Source: Stomoxys calcitrans
Taxonomy: Eukaryota > Arthropoda > Insecta > Diptera > Muscidae
Assembly (NCBI RefSeq): GCF_963082655.1
Contig: NC_081554.1
Span: 128,532,962 to 128,596,961, forward strand
Length of the DNA: 64,000 bases
Direction: 5' to 3'
In this document: positions 11,587 through 23,085 of the stretch, one piece after another
Layout of the letters: each line of letters starts with the position of its first letter
Numbering within the stretch: the first letter of the stretch is position 1
Translations under genes and position numbers: made by a program
The notes under the pieces: generated by a model
Seen by the model: only the letters and a program-made list of their open reading frames with translations
Database searches by the model: none
Told to the model about the DNA's origin: nothing

Positions 11587-11773
11587 CCATATTAAAATTG
11601 ACGCCAAACAAACAAATGTAAACAAAATTTCGCACACTTTTTTTCTAAAGCAAGCTAAAAGTAACAGCTGATAACTGACAGAAAAAAGAATGCAATTACA
11701 GAGTCACAAGCCGTTGAAAAAATTTGTCAACGCCGACTATATGAAAAATCCGCAATTACTTTTTGGGCAACCC
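11587..11773 (-). mobile_element. Mariner 5' end fragment
   Basis: Matches the 5' part of the mariners at 41580-41786 and 45441-45640 (AATTGACGCCAAACAAAC ... CTTTTTGGGCAACCC). It includes the start region of the transposase but no catalytic domain. The terminal CAA is replaced by the SINE tail that follows. Confidence 0.8.
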
Positions 11774-11871
11774 TTATCATTGAGCTTAAAACTTGAATCG
11801 GACTGCACTCATTGACATGTGAGAAGTTTGCCCCTGTCCCTAAGTGGAATGTTCATGGACAAAATTTGTAT
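11774..11871 (+). mobile_element. tRNA-derived SINE, 3' part
   Basis: Matches the last ~100 bp of the SINE at 54083-54410 (TTATCATTGAGCTTAAAACT ... GAATGTTCATGG). The tRNA-like head is missing. Confidence 0.75.
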
Positions 11872-12079
11872 TGTCTTGTATATCCGAATCCGAACCGATT
11901 ACGACCCAAAATCCGCATACATAGTGGGGGTTAAAGAAAAAAAATTAGTGCAAAATTATGGAAAGATCAGTTGGTTTTACGCAGATAAATGCAACAAGGG
12001 AGAAACATATATATATGGAGGCTATATTTAAATCTGAACCGATTAATATGAAATTCACCAGTTGTCTGAAGAGTTAAAA

Positions 12080-13364
12080 AAAAACAAGTAACAAGTTCGG
12101 CCCGGCCGAACTTAGCACGCTTTTACTTGTTTACTCCTCCTTTTACTTGTTTACTCCTTTGCTCTGCTATTAGAGCGATATCAAGATATGGTCCGGTTTG
12201 GACCACAATTAAATTATATGTTGGAGACCTGTGTAAAATGTCAGCTAATTCGAATAAGAATTGCGCCCTTTGTGGGCTCAAGAAGTAAAATAGAGAGATC
12301 GATTTATATGGGAGCTGTATCGGGCTATAGACCGATTCAGACCATAATAAACAGGTATGTTAATGGTCATGAGAAAATCCGTCGTACAAAATTTCAGGCA
12401 AATCGGATAATAATTGCGACCTCTACAGGCTCAAGAAGTCAAGATCCCAGATCGGTTTATATGGCAGCTATATCAGGTTATGAACCGACTTGTACTTTAT
12501 TTGACATAGTTGTTGAAAGTAACAATAAAAAACGTCTTGCGAAATTTCAGCCAAATCGGATAGAAATTGAGCCCTCTAGAAGCTCAAGAAATCAAGTCCC
12601 CAGATCTGTTTATATGACAGCTATATCAGGTTATGAACCGATTTGAACCATATTTGGCACAGTTGTTGGATATCATAACAAAATACTACGTGTCAAAAAT
12701 TCATTCAAATTGGATAAGAATTGCGCCCTCTAGAGGCTCAAGAAGTCAAGACCCAAGATCGGTTTATATGACAGCTATATAAGGTTATGGACCGATTTGA
12801 ACCATACTTGCCACAATTGTTGGATATCGTAACAAAACACGTCATGCAAAATTTCATTCCAATCGGATAAGAATTGCGCGCTCTAGAGGCTCAAGAAGTC
12901 AAGACCCCAGATCGGTTTATATGGCAGCTATATCAGGTTATGAACCGATTTGAACCATACTTGGCACAGTTGTTGGATATCATAACAAAACACGTCGTGC
13001 AAAATTTCATCCCAATCGGATAAGAATTGCGCACACTAGAGGCTCAAGAAGTCAAGACCCAAGATCGGTTTATATGGCAGCTATATCAAAACATGGACCG
13101 ATATGGCCCATTTACAATACGAACCGACCTACACTAACAAAAAGTATTTGTGCAAAATTTCAAGCGGCTAGTTTTACTCCTTCGGAAGTTAGCGTGCTTT
13201 CGACAGACAGACGGACAGACGGACGGACATGGCTAGATCGACATAAAATTTCACGACGATCAAGAATATATATACTTTATGGGGTCTCAGACGAATATTT
13301 CGAGTAGTTACAATCAGAATGACGAAATTAGTATACCCCCATCTTATGTTGGAGGGTATAAAAA
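12080..13364 (+). mobile_element. DINE-like family A with rearranged 5' end
   Basis: 12085-12140 holds an inverted A 5' end (CGGCCCGGCCGAACTTAGC) and a duplicated CTTTTACTTGTTTACTCC. From about 12155 the element runs through seven or so core units, a GTCY tract (13200-13230) and the end hairpin TATGTTGGAGGGTATA. The 152-aa ORF at 12188-12646 is a core-array reading. The 200 bp before it (11872-12080) are C-like core fragments (GGAGGCTATATTTAAATCTG). Confidence 0.8.
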
Positions 13365-13599
13365 TATCTTGCCAAATTTCGTGAGTATTGGTTAATAAGT
13401 GTACTTTCATTATAATTATACATGTACAGACAGCTTCAGGAATCGGTATGTTATGTGAAAGGAGTTACTGCATTGCAAGTCATTTAAGGATTTGAATTAG
13501 GTGGGCAATGAACGGATCATGGGACCATACACCGCTGAAACAACTATGAAAGAAGAAAGAAAGAATTACCTTGCCACAAACAGAGTATAAACTAGCTGT

Positions 13600-13790
13600 T
13601 ATGACAAGAATTCCATGGGTTTTTTATTCCCACCATCATAGCAGAATAGGATATTGCAACACATCGAAATATCAATTTCCGACCTTACAAAGTATATGTA
13701 TTCTTGATAGTTGTAAAATTCTAAGACGATTTAACGATGTCCATGTGCCTGTCCGTTCGCCAGTTACGCGCTAGAGCCAAATCGAGAACT
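13600..13790 (-). mobile_element. DINE-like family B, 3' end remnant
   Basis: Diverged B-type end block (CATCGAAATATC, GACCTTACAAAGTATATG) preceded by a worn hairpin (TTCCCACCATCATAGC). There is no core. The stretch 13365-13600 shows nothing I recognise. Confidence 0.55.
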
Positions 13791-13815
13791 TGTCACTGAG
13801 CGCCAAAATTAACAT

Positions 13816-14813
13816 TAAACAAGTAAAAGCGTGCTAAGTTCGGCCGGGCCGAATCTTATATACCCTCCACCATGGATCGCATTTGTCGAGTTCTTTTCCC
13901 GGCATCTCTTCTTAGGCAAAAAAAAGGATGTAAGAAAAGATTTGCTCTGCTGTTAGGGCGATATCAAGATATGGTCCGGTTTGGGCTCAAGAAGTAAAAT
14001 AGAGAGATCGATTTATATGGGAGCTGTATCGGCCTATAGACCGATTCAGACCATAATAAATACGTATATTAATGGTCATGAGAGAATCCGTCGTAAAAAA
14101 TTTCAGACAAGTCGGATAATAATTGCGACCTCTAGAGGCTCAAGAAGTCAAGATCCCAGATCGGTTTATATGGCAGCTATATCAGGTTATGGACCGATTT
14201 GAACCATACTTGGCACAATTGTTGGATATAACACAACAAAACACGTCGTGCAAAATTTCATTTCTATCGGATAAGAATTGCGCCCTCTAGAGGCTCAAGA
14301 AGTCAAGACCCAAGATCGGTTTATATGGCAGCTATATCAGGTTATGAACCGATTTGAACTATATTTGGCACAGTTGTTGGATATCATAGCAAAACACGTC
14401 GTGCAAAATTTCATTCCAATCGGATAAGAATTGCGCACGCTAGAGGCTCAAGAAGTCAAGACCCAAGATCGGTTTATATGGCAGCTATATCAGGTTATGG
14501 ACCGATTTGAACTATACTTGGCACAGTTGTTGGATATCATAGCAAAACACGTCGTGCAAAATTTCATTCCAATCGGATAAGAATTGCGCCCTCTAGAGGC
14601 TCAAGAAGTCAAGACCCAAGATCGGTTTATATGGCAGCTATATCAGGTTATGAACCGATTTGAACTATATTTGGCACAGTTGTTGGATATCATAGCAAAA
14701 CACGTCGTGCAAAATTTCATTCCAATCGGATAAGAATTGCGCACTCTAGAGGCTCAAGAAGTCAAGACCCAAGATCGGTTTATATGGCAGCTATATCAAA
14801 ACATGGACCGATA
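13816..14813 (+). mobile_element. DINE-like family A, 3' truncated
   Basis: Begins with AACAAGTAAAAGCGTGC and the GGCCGGGCC palindrome. Five clear core units follow, with GATCGGTTTATATGGC recurring at 14161, 14316, 14469, 14622 and 14775 (153-155 bp steps). It breaks off at CATGGACCGATAT without the GTCY and hairpin blocks. 14814-14968 is unplaced AT-rich sequence with a T-run. Confidence 0.85.
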
Positions 14814-14968
14814 TCTGTGGAAATATTTTTCAAAAAATCCGCTTTGAAAATTCGTGCGCACAAAGTAGGATAATTTTTTTTTTTTTTTTCTTTTGAAACG
14901 AACACTCGAATTGAAAGAATTTTAAGGAAAAAACTAATAAAGACATAAGATTTGCATATAGCTCAAGT

Positions 14969-15178
14969 TTCCTTTTTATAGCAGAGTCCGAACGGCGAGC
15001 CGCAGTGCGACACATCTTTGGAGAGACGTTTTACATGGCACAGTACCTCACAAATGTTGCCAGCATTAGGAGGGGAAAACCACCGCTGAAAATTTTTTCT
15101 GATGGTCTCGCCTGGATTCGAACCCAGGTGATCAGCGTCATAGGCGGACATGCTAACCTCTGCGCTACGGTGGCCTCC
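14969..15178 (-). mobile_element. tRNA-derived SINE
   Basis: On the minus strand: head GGAGGCCACCGTAGCGCAG (A-box region), then the B box GGGTTCGAATCCAGG at about 15113-15127, then the body ending in CTATAAAAAGG. The tail half is missing. It is the same family as 44393-44697 and 54083-54410. Confidence 0.85.
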
Positions 15179-15218
15179 GGATTTGGATATATCTTCTATT
15201 TATATGTTCGTCCGATTT

Positions 15219-15288
15219 CTATACCCACCGCTGAAGGATGGAGGTAAATTCATTTTGTCAAATATCCATTTCCGACCCTACAAATAAA
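15219..15288 (-). mobile_element. DINE-like family B end remnant
   Basis: Hairpin CCCACCGCTGAAGGATGG followed by ATATCCATTTCCGACCCTAC. It is cut off by the foldback element at 15291. Confidence 0.6.
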
Positions 15289-15290
15289 GG

Positions 15291-15889
15291 GTGATTTTTT
15301 TGAGGTTAGGATTTTCATGCATTAGTATTTGACAGATCACGTGGGATTTCAGACATGGTGTCAAAGAGAAAGATGCTCAGTATGCTTTGACATTTCATCA
15401 TGAATAGACTTACTAACGAGCAACGCTTGCAAATCATTGAATTTTATTACCAAAATCAGTGTTCGGTTCGAAATGTGTTCATTCACCGTAACGTTGCGTC
15501 CAACAGCATCTTTGAAAAAATACGGTCCAATGATTCCACCAGCGTACAAACCACACCAAACAGTGCATTTTTCGGGATGCATGGGCAGTTCTTGAATGGC
15601 TTCTGGTTGCTCTTCACTCCAAATGCGGCAATTTTGCTTATTTACGTAGCCATTCAACCAGAAATGAGCCTCATCGCTGAACAAAATTTGTCAAAATTTG
15701 AACACATTTCGAACCGAACACTGATTTTGGTAATAAAATTCAATGATTTGCAAGCGTTGCTCGTTAGTAAGTCTATTCATGATGAAATGTCAAAGCATAC
15801 TGAGCATCTTTCTCTTTGACACCATGTCTGAAATCCCACGTGATCTGTCAAATACTAATGCATGAAAATCCTAACCTCAAAAAAATCAC
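15291..15889. mobile_element. Foldback derivative of a Tc1/mariner-superfamily element
   Basis: The two 190-bp arms (15291-15480 and 15700-15889) are near-perfect inverted copies, starting GTGATTTTTTTGAGG. Both arms encode the same transposase N-terminus, MNRLTNEQRLQIIEFYYQNQ. The 219-bp centre is a catalytic-core fragment of the same transposase on the minus strand. The element has thus lost its 3' end and gained a second, inverted 5' end. Confidence 0.85.
15481..15699 (-). pseudogene. Transposase catalytic fragment inside the foldback
   Basis: Reads FSDEAHFWLNGYVNKQNC, RIWSEEQPEAIQELPMHPEK and WCGLYAGGIIGPYFFKDAVG, then NVTVNE. The first catalytic Asp is in SDEAHFW. The helix-turn-helix segments and the second and third acidic residues are missing. 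It is the same family as the relic at 3045-4050. Confidence 0.85.
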
Positions 15890-16079
15890 TTGTTTCCTAC
15901 TAATCTTATATTTTACTTTTACTTTAGTATAGTTTAAATATATATATAATAAACGGTTTTCCAGTAAGGCATTGAGAACTTTTTTATAAATAAAACGCAA
16001 ACCATTTGAGATATTTCAAAAATTTTATTGTCAGCTTGAAGTACAATTGAAACATTAATGAATGGAACCCGACTTCGTT

Positions 16080-16565
16080 CATTCGGCCACCGCGAGCACG
16101 TTTGTATCAGTCAATGCGTTGGACCCGATTTTTGATGATTCGGCCACATATTTCAGCCGAGACGGTCGGTTGTGGCACCGTCCTGTGCCGTCCAAATATC
16201 GTCCAGGTCTGCATGTTCCAGATTAGGCCCAAAAATAATCAGTGAGCATGGTGTAATAGCGTTCTCCATTCACGGTAACGTGACGTGACTGGCATCCTCG
16301 ACGAAGAAGTATGGCCCAATGACGCCGCCGGCATGCAAACCGTTTGTTGTGGATGATTGTTGATTTGTACAGCACATTTCATGTAGACTTTCACCTGACC
16401 AATAACGCATATTTTACTTATTGACGAACCAATTATTCCAAAAATGAGCTCTTTGTCACTGTGTTAACGTCACCAGAGTTAATGCTCTTAAAGTGGCCGT
16501 CATCAGTAAAATTTTTATGGTTTGCAGACGTTGTTCGTTCGTGTACTTCACCATTGATTTGAGAA
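16080..16565 (-). pseudogene. Tc1/mariner-superfamily transposase relic, second family
   Basis: Minus-strand fragments in shifting frames include SSISKICVIGQVKVYMKCAV, NNHPQQTVCMPA, VIGPYFFVEDASHVT, LLHHAH and LIWNMQTWTIFG. They follow the order of the family's central catalytic domain (compare GGIIGPYFFKD in the neighbouring relic). It is heavily mutated and has no intact acidic triad. Confidence 0.6.
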
Positions 16566-16639
16566 CATAAATTTCCAATGATTTGTGTAAAACTGCTTTT
16601 GAAATTAAATTCTAAGTTGTCGAGTCCCTATTTGAAAAC

Positions 16640-17890
16640 CCTTAATATCAGATTATGTTTCATAGGATGAACCTTCCGATCGAGATTTGCAGTAATTGGT
16701 TAGCAAATATTCCAGAAGCGAAGACCGCTACTACTCATAACTATATTTTAAATATCTTCTCACTTGAGAGATGAATACTTCAAGTTCAGACATTCAAGCT
16801 CACTTTTGTAGTGGGGTTTCGAATGATTTTTAGCTTAAAATTTAAAAAAAAAAATAATCGATATTGGTCCGAATTTTGATAAGAAAAGTAAATTTTGCGG
16901 ATTTATGTATGTGACTGCATTCAAAAACGCTTTTATTGAAACTCTAACATTATATTTTAGAAACACTTTTTAGTATATTACTGTTACATGTGTATCTGCC
17001 CTTGCCTTAAATACTTTTCAGCTGAGAATATGGTGGTATGTAACCCACCAACTGCAAATGTTGGGCTGTAGTTAAAATGTGTTATAACTTTTCGACCCTT
17101 TCGGTGTCGTCGTTTAACCACGGAACTGTCCGAAAATTGAACATTAAGTCTTTACATGACAGTACTCTTATCTGTCCATTCATCCGTCCTTTTGCCTGTC
17201 TGTCTGTCGTTTAGTTCGATGGGTTTTGTTTCATGTTCTTTTCTGCTACCACTATGTTGACCATTGCCTATCGCCTCTATCTGTTTGTTCCTCTCAGTGG
17301 ATTGTTGCATGTCGGACAGCAACAGTTGCGGACCTTAACTGTCCGTCGCTTTGTTCGGTCTTACTTTTTGGTGGGTATTTAATCTTCTTTCCGTTTTTTC
17401 GTTACATTTTCAAAGTCGTTTGTCTTGTGGTCATTGCCGATGATGTTGCTGTTGCCATTGTCTGACGCTTTGCCGCTGTTGCTGATGCTGATGATGTCGT
17501 TGTTTAGTGCATTCATTGCGTTTTAAATGCAATCATAAATCAAATTGAATTTATGTCAACATTTTTATGGTCGTTTGTCCGAAGGCGCTATTTCATGTAT
17601 TTCCAATGAGATTAAATAAATTATGTTCGTTTTTTCCGGCTCGACCATTGCCGGGTCGTTACAACTCCACCAGAAGTTGCTTTCGAATCTTTCTTCTTGT
17701 TAACATGGTAAATTTTTGCTATGCCTATATGATGTATCAACAAGTACTAAGTGCCTTCTGAAATAAATTTGATAATTGAACTGTTTTTAAAAGTTTTACT
17801 CCGGAGGGAGCGTCATACGATTTAGCTAGCATACATACCAAATTTCATGTACATAGGGGAAATTAAATGGAATATTTAGAGGCCTAATTA
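16640..17890. other. No recognisable gene or repeat
   Basis: AT-rich sequence with one CT- and GTT-rich stretch (17160-17500). The 79-aa ORF at 17226 is Cys/Val-rich low-complexity reading without a domain. No copy of this segment is seen elsewhere in the window. Confidence 0.5.
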
Positions 17891-17891
17891 C

Positions 17892-18070
17892 ATCCGATTG
17901 GAGGTCACCGTGGCACAGATGTTGGCATTTTACCCTAGGATGCCGAACGCCTGGGTTTAAATCCCAGCGTGAACATCTAAAAAAATGTTTCAGCGGTGCT
18001 GGCGACATTTGTAAGGTATCCAGCCATGTTAAAACTTCTCTAACAAGTGATGTCGATGTCGATGTCTGAT
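17892..18070 (+). mobile_element. tRNA-derived SINE, diverged
   Basis: Head GATTGGAGGTCACCGTGG, mutated B box GGGTTTAAATCCCAG, then TTCAGCGGTG and ACATTTGTAAGGTA. It is older than the other copies and decays after about 18045 into a GATGTC triplet repeat. Confidence 0.75.
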
Positions 18071-18119
18071 AAACATCAGAACTAGGCTTAACACAGTGGA
18101 GTCTAGCCAATGTAGACTC

Positions 18120-18505
18120 CTTAAACTCGGAAATCTTCCTTACCCTGGAGATTAGGTTAAGACGTTTTCGTCCATTGTGAGACCACACCAACGGAAGGTG
18201 CCTTCTAGTTCCTTCCGTTGAATAATCCAGATCACTTTAAAAAGCCCAATAACTTGCGAATGTTCACATCCGCCAAATCAGACAGATTCTCAAAGAAATG
18301 AGAACTTAAAGTGGAACTCCTTCTGACCGCCAGTGTGGGACACACACACAGAAGATGTTCTATAGTTTCTCCTCTTCGATGTACTCACAGCTTCTGCAAA
18401 AATCGTTGATGGCAACCTTCAGTCTGTCAGCATGTTTTCCGATTAGACAGTGACCTGTCATGACGGACACAATGACTGAGACGTCTGTTCTAGCCACAAA
18501 CCCAT
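18120..18505 (-). pseudogene. LINE 3' end: C-terminal Cys/His domain and 3' UTR
   Basis: Minus strand reads VSVMTGHCLIGKHADRLKVA and NDFCRSCEYIEEEKL, then a frameshifted CVCPTLAVRRSSTLSSHFF and NIRKLLGFLK. The FCxxC...EEE...C.CP pattern after the RNase H domain is typical of LINEs with RNase H. A short 3' UTR ending near the ATTAGGTT motif follows. Upstream RT is absent. The same 3' end recurs at 24285-24385. Confidence 0.7.
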
Positions 18506-18897
18506 TGATAAGTATACCCGATCGACTCAGAATCACTTTCTGATTCGATTTAGCTATGCCCGTCTGTTCGTCTGCCCATATTAATTTGTGTTCAAAATAC
18601 ACGTCGCAATTTTCATCCAATCGTCCTCAAATTTTGCACAAGCACTTTTTGGGCCTGGAAACGAAGCCTGTTGAAATTGGAAAAAAACTGTTCAGATTTA
18701 GATATAGCTCCCATATATATGTTTGTCCGATTTGGACTAAGATTGAAATTGTATCGTCATTTGTAAACCGACAATTACGAAATTTTGTACTAGGGGAATT
18801 TATGCCACTTGAATTTTATTCATGCTGCACAAAAGATATAACTTTAACAATTTTGAATTTTAACGGCTCATCTTTGTGCACTCCTACACTCTGACAG
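18506..18897 (-). mobile_element. DINE-like family C, 3' part
   Basis: Starts with the C end block (GTATACCCGATCGACTCAG, AATCACTTTCTGATTCG), then a weak GTCT tract and C-type core (GGATATAG and CCCATATATATGTTTGTCC). The end hairpin is lost at the LINE junction. Confidence 0.7.
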
Positions 18898-18923
18898 ACG
18901 TATGTTCTATCAGATATGTCATA

Positions 18924-19155
18924 CAGGGTGGCTGATGAATATTGCTACAATGATGAATATTGCTACATTTTTTTTTCGGTGTATGGAATACATTTTTCTT
19001 TTATTCATGTTAAATTAAATTATTAAATTAATTATTAAATTATTATTAATTAAATTAATTAATTAATTAATTAAATTAATTATTAAATTATTATTATTAA
19101 ATAGAAAAAAAGTTATTACATTTTTTTTTGGTAGCGGCTTTCATCAGCCACCCTG
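18924..19155. mobile_element. TA-target MITE with 16-bp perfect TIRs
   Basis: The termini CAGGGTGGCTGATGAA are exact inverted copies and are flanked by TA on both sides (18922-18923, 19156-19157). The interior is a TTAAT-rich low-complexity stretch (19000-19105) and codes nothing. The TA duplication points to the Tc1/mariner superfamily as donor. A 17-bp TGATGAATATTGCTACA duplication lies at the left end. Confidence 0.85.
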
Positions 19156-19325
19156 TATATATTCATCTCAAACCAAAACCAAGTTGGAAGACCTATTTTC
19201 CTATATCCGCATAAAAAAGATATACTTCCATCTTGTTTGGTTATCATCGTTCGACTGCTAAGATTGCTATCCAGTGACAAATAAAACCCTGATTGTCCTA
19301 TCCGTCCCAAAACAAACCTTGTGTT

Positions 19326-19845
19326 TTTATACCCTCCACCATAGGATGGAGGTATACTAATTTCGTCATTTTGCTTGTAAATCCCCGAAATATTCGTCTA
19401 AGACCCCATAAAGTATATATATTCTTGATAGTCATGACATTCTAAGTCGATCTAGCCATGTCCGTCTGTCTGTCAGCTAGCCGCTTGAAATTTGCACAAA
19501 TACTTCTTAATAGTGTAGGTCGGTTGGGATTGTAAATGGGCTTTATCGGTCTATGTTTTGATATATTGGGTTGCCCAAAAAGTAATTGCGGATTTTTCAT
19601 ATAGTCGGCGTTGACAAATTTTTTTCACAGTTTGTGACTCTGTAATTGCATTCTTTCTTCTGTCAGTTATCAGCTGTTACTTTTAGCTTGCTTTAGAAAA
19701 AAGTGTAAAAAAGTATATTTGATTAAAGTTAATTCTAAGTTTTATTAAAAATGCATTTACTTTCGTTTAAAAAATCCGCAATTACTTTTTGGGAAAACCA
19801 ATAGCTGCCATATAAACCAATCTTGAATCTTGACTTCTTGAGTCA
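19326..19845 (-). mobile_element. DINE-like family A, partial, carrying a mariner
   Basis: Hairpin CCCTCCACCATAGGATGG, end block, GTCT tract and the first core unit. It is interrupted by a mariner at 19566-19801 and continues as TAGCTGCCATATAAACC until the RTE-like relic begins at 19848. The 5' end is lost. Confidence 0.85.
19566..19801 (+). mobile_element. Short internally deleted mariner (236 bp)
   Basis: Begins TTGGGTTGCCCAAAAAGTAA and ends with a worn inverse (GGGAAAACCAA). It is flanked by TA. It keeps only the 5' leader (GTTATCAGCTGTTACTTTTAG) and the 3' tail (GCATTTACTTTC) of the mariner family. It sits in an A element at exactly the site used by the 40833-41786 mariner. Confidence 0.9.
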
Positions 19846-19847
19846 AG

Positions 19848-20640
19848 ATTGATAGGAGACAAGGAGCTTAACGTGTGATCTTTTTAATATCCTGCTGGAG
19901 AAGATTATACGAGATGCAGATGTGAGTAGATATGGCACACTACTCACAAGACAACACAAGCTACTCGCCTTTGCCGACGACATCGATAACATGAGTCGGT
20001 CACCGGAAGTAGTAACTGAAGCCTTTGAAAGAATTGAAAGGGAATCAGTGAAAATGGGTCTGGCAGTAAACAAAATCGATTGTAACAATTCCTAAAACGC
20101 CTTGTACAACCGAGCATATAAAGAAAATGGAGAAGTTGGCAGCGACATCTTTGAGATAGTCAGTAACTTTAATTGCCTCCGCACCGCCGTAACCGAAACG
20201 AGCGACACTAGTTTTTGGATTAGTAGGCAGCTTAGAAACAAGGTCATCTCTCGACAGACGAAGATAACACTATATCAGACACTTATACTATCCGTGCTGT
20301 TATATGGTTCCGAGGCATGCAAGTGTACATGCCACGGAACCATATGAAAACAGACGAGGTAGTGTTTGAGAGACATATTGTATTATTCGTAAAATATGTA
20401 TATAGACTAGTTTGAGAATATAGGCGTCGTATGAATCTCAATCTGTCTGAGCTGTATGACGACAATTGCATAGTTACACCTATTAAAATACAACGGTTGC
20501 ATTGGCCAGGTTGCCAGGTTACCTTGTCAGATGCAAAGATCAAGTGGTGGAAGACACCTCGAAACTTGGTGTCAGCGATTTTAGAATGAGCGCAGAGCGC
20601 ATTTTTATGGGAATAAAGTCGGTGCTCTGATGAGAAGTTT
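19848..20640 (+). pseudogene. RTE-like LINE reverse transcriptase relic (3' half)
   Basis: Reads FNILLEKIIRDADVSRYGTL, then KLLAFADDIDNMSRSPEVV, EAFERIERESVKMGLAVNK, TKITLYQTLILSVLLYGSEA, and after a frameshift RRRMNLNLSELYDD, IKIQRLHWPG and VSDFRMSAE. FADD (about 19967-19981) is the RT catalytic motif. The fingers domain is lost, and a stop follows the AVNK segment. It is the same general type as the endonuclease relic at 7300-8266. Confidence 0.8.
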
Positions 20641-20662
20641 AGTTACTCGTAATATGGTGTAA

Positions 20663-21061
20663 GCCAAATTGAGAGATAGGCTTGTATGGGAGCTCTATCA
20701 GGTTATGAGCCGATTTACACCATACTTGTCACGGGTGGTAGAGGTCGTTGTGCGTTTCAGCCCAATCGGATAATAATTGTGCCTTTTAGGGACTCAAGAA
20801 GTCAAATAGATGGATCGGTTTATATGGGTGCTTTACCAAAATCTGAACAGATATGGTCTATTTCCAATCTCCAATGACGTACATCAATAAAAAATATCTA
20901 TGCAAAATGTTAAGTGTCTAGCTTTATTCATTCGTCCTCTATCTTGATATCGGCAAACAGACGGGCAACATAAAATGTCGCAACGATCAAGAATATATAT
21001 ACTTTATGGGGTCTTAGACGAATATTTCGTTTATACGCTCTTATGGTGGAGCGTATAAAAA
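20663..21061 (+). mobile_element. DINE-like family A, 3' part
   Basis: Two core units, a reduced end block (CAAGAATATATATACTTTATG) and the hairpin CTCTTATGGTGGAGCGTATA. There is no 5' end. Confidence 0.8.
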
Positions 21062-21945
21062 CTATAAATGTGGTCGATGCACTTCGTATCAGCTACACTG
21101 TATCAATTTATTTTAAAAACAATTTAGTTATTTTCATTATGCTTATGAAGTTGGAGACTGAATCGGAGCACCTGCTTTGGAAATTAACATTCGGGGAGAA
21201 AATCGTCTTTATATTTATACTTTTCTTCAGAGTGCTGCTTTTGATACCCTGTCAGTTTGAGTTCATGCGGAGTTTTAGTTCAGTCTAAGAAGTTCATTTC
21301 TTTCTTTCGCATTAGAAACATCACATTGGTGTGATCACGCTATTGCACACTGTGGTCTTTTGATGTGCTAGCACCTTTTCTGTGTCCGAAGCTGTTTAGC
21401 AAACATGAATTAGCACCATATCAACAGAAGAAAACATTCGACATAAGCTTACTTTCTTTGCGAAATAAACACTCGTACAACGCCACCTACGGTCCTCTCT
21501 TGGTGTGGAGCACTTCACACAGTTTAGGTACAGCACAATGAACAAGGAAGACAAGAAGACTTAACAGTGGACCCGCCTACTGTATCAACATGAGAGAGTG
21601 CTTCATAGTGCATCCGCATGGAAGCTGTTGGCATGCATGTGTTATTGCTTGCAAATTGTAAGCTTAAGTCCGATTAAAAGTTCTTTCAATTTATGCGATA
21701 AATATGTTCATGTTGACATATAGGAATCCCTACCAATAACAGAGTAACAGCTATATCAGCAATTTTCGTGGCACAACAAACCGATCATCCGGTTATTCAT
21801 ACACATTGAGAAATAATTTTGCTGGGTTATTATAAGAAATTTTTACATTTGACTAGCAGAAACAGGCTAAGTTTGAAAATGGGCTGCATATCTGGAAATA
21901 GCTCTTATACGGATGGAGATTATATGTCGTGAAGATAAAACAAAT
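21062..21945. other. No recognisable gene or repeat
   Basis: The 81-aa ORF starting at 21043 has a hydrophobic stretch but no recognised domain, and it begins in the A hairpin. Nothing else is supported. Confidence 0.5.
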
Positions 21946-21949
21946 TTCA

Positions 21950-22240
21950 GCGGTGATTATCCTCTCATAATGCACTGCCGCATGCCGTTAGAGCTCGGCT
22001 ATAAAACGGAGGTCCCTTCTCATTCAACTTATACTTGAATCGTACAAAACTCGTTGATATGTAAGAAATTTGCCCCCTAACCCTGTCCTGGAAGCCGCCA
22101 TTATTATCCGATTTGGCTGAAATTTTGTACGTAATGTTCTGTTAGAACCTCCAATATCTTCGGTTAATATTGTACCAATCGTTCTAAAGCCTGACATAGC
22201 TCCTATATAAAACTATGTACCAGGTAATCTTCTATGGCAT
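21950..22240 (+). mobile_element. SINE body fragment followed by A-like core
   Basis: 21950-22075 matches the SINE body (CAGCGGTGATTATCCTCTC, then TCGGCTATAAAACGGAGG and GATATGTAAGAAATTTGCC) without the tRNA head. 22080-22240 is a diverged A-like core unit in the opposite sense (ATTATCCGATTTGGCTG). Confidence 0.65.
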
Positions 22241-22299
22241 TGAAGCTTAACTTTTTGACTAATTTCGCAGAAATTTGGTACATAAAGTACACGTTTGCC

Positions 22300-23085
22300 T
22301 TTTGTAAGCTCACAGTTGTGGTTGAATCCATGGTTGTGTTTTGCCAAGATTCGGTGTTCTGAAAAAACCGAATTTCATCTACTCTAGTGACAATGGCTTT
22401 TGTGCAGCTGTAGCTTTAAGCCGTCATGTTATTTGTGGCCAGTTGTTAAAAATAGCCTAGGAATCCTCTGAACACTTCAGTGCCAGTCATCCGTATATGC
22501 TTTGTTTCCGAAAGCTACGATTAATTTGTTCGATTTTCATGCGCCTTTTCGTCATGTTGTTTGTGGTGGCATTTGCGTCTGCGTCTGGGCATCTGGCAGA
22601 ATTTGCATGCCCAGTTTACCAGCACAGACTACAGGACCAATGCATGTTTCAAATGCAAGGTTTAACAATGATTAAGACATAATCTCTCATGTAAGACAGT
22701 TAATTTTACTTTGTGTGAGTATTTATTTTCGTTCCCATTTGGTCAGGACGGTTGCATGTCTGCGCCAAGTGGGACGGACATGCCATGGGTACAAAGGACA
22801 GCGATTTCTTTGGCATAATTTATGCCTATGCAAAAATCTCAATGTCAGCCAATGCAATGAGAGCACGCGATGATATTGAACAGCTTAAGGTGTAGGTTGA
22901 TGATATAAGTGCATATCTGCAGACCTTCTGATACTGCCATTCCAGCCCATAAATATTTACTTTTACAAAATGTTTGTTTTACAATACCTGAGTTCCTGCG
23001 TTTGCATAATGGGATACTGGTAATATTGAAACATTTCACATAGGTTTTTTTCGTTCACGCACTACATTTGGTGTTTCATATGAAT
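22300..23085. other. No recognisable repeat; one small ORF
   Basis: A 61-aa ORF (22497-22682) contains an internal Met at 22539 followed by RLFVMLFVVAFASASG, which looks like a signal peptide, then about 30 residues with two Cys. There is no other evidence for expression, and chance is likely. The rest is featureless. Confidence 0.3.

Noticed and set aside
10924..12646. 152-aa ORFs at 10924-11382 (minus) and 12188-12646 (plus) with repeated peptide segments
   Set aside because: They translate the 153-bp core repeat of A elements. The sequence is the same in both and recurs across the window with random start and stop, so they are not genes.
17226..17465. 79-aa Cys/Val-rich ORF
   Set aside because: Low-complexity CT- and GTT-rich DNA with no domain.
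22539..22682. Possible small secreted peptide (RLFVMLFVVAFASASG leader)
   Set aside because: Only a hydrophobic start and two Cys support it. No homology, no promoter, no second copy; chance is more likely.
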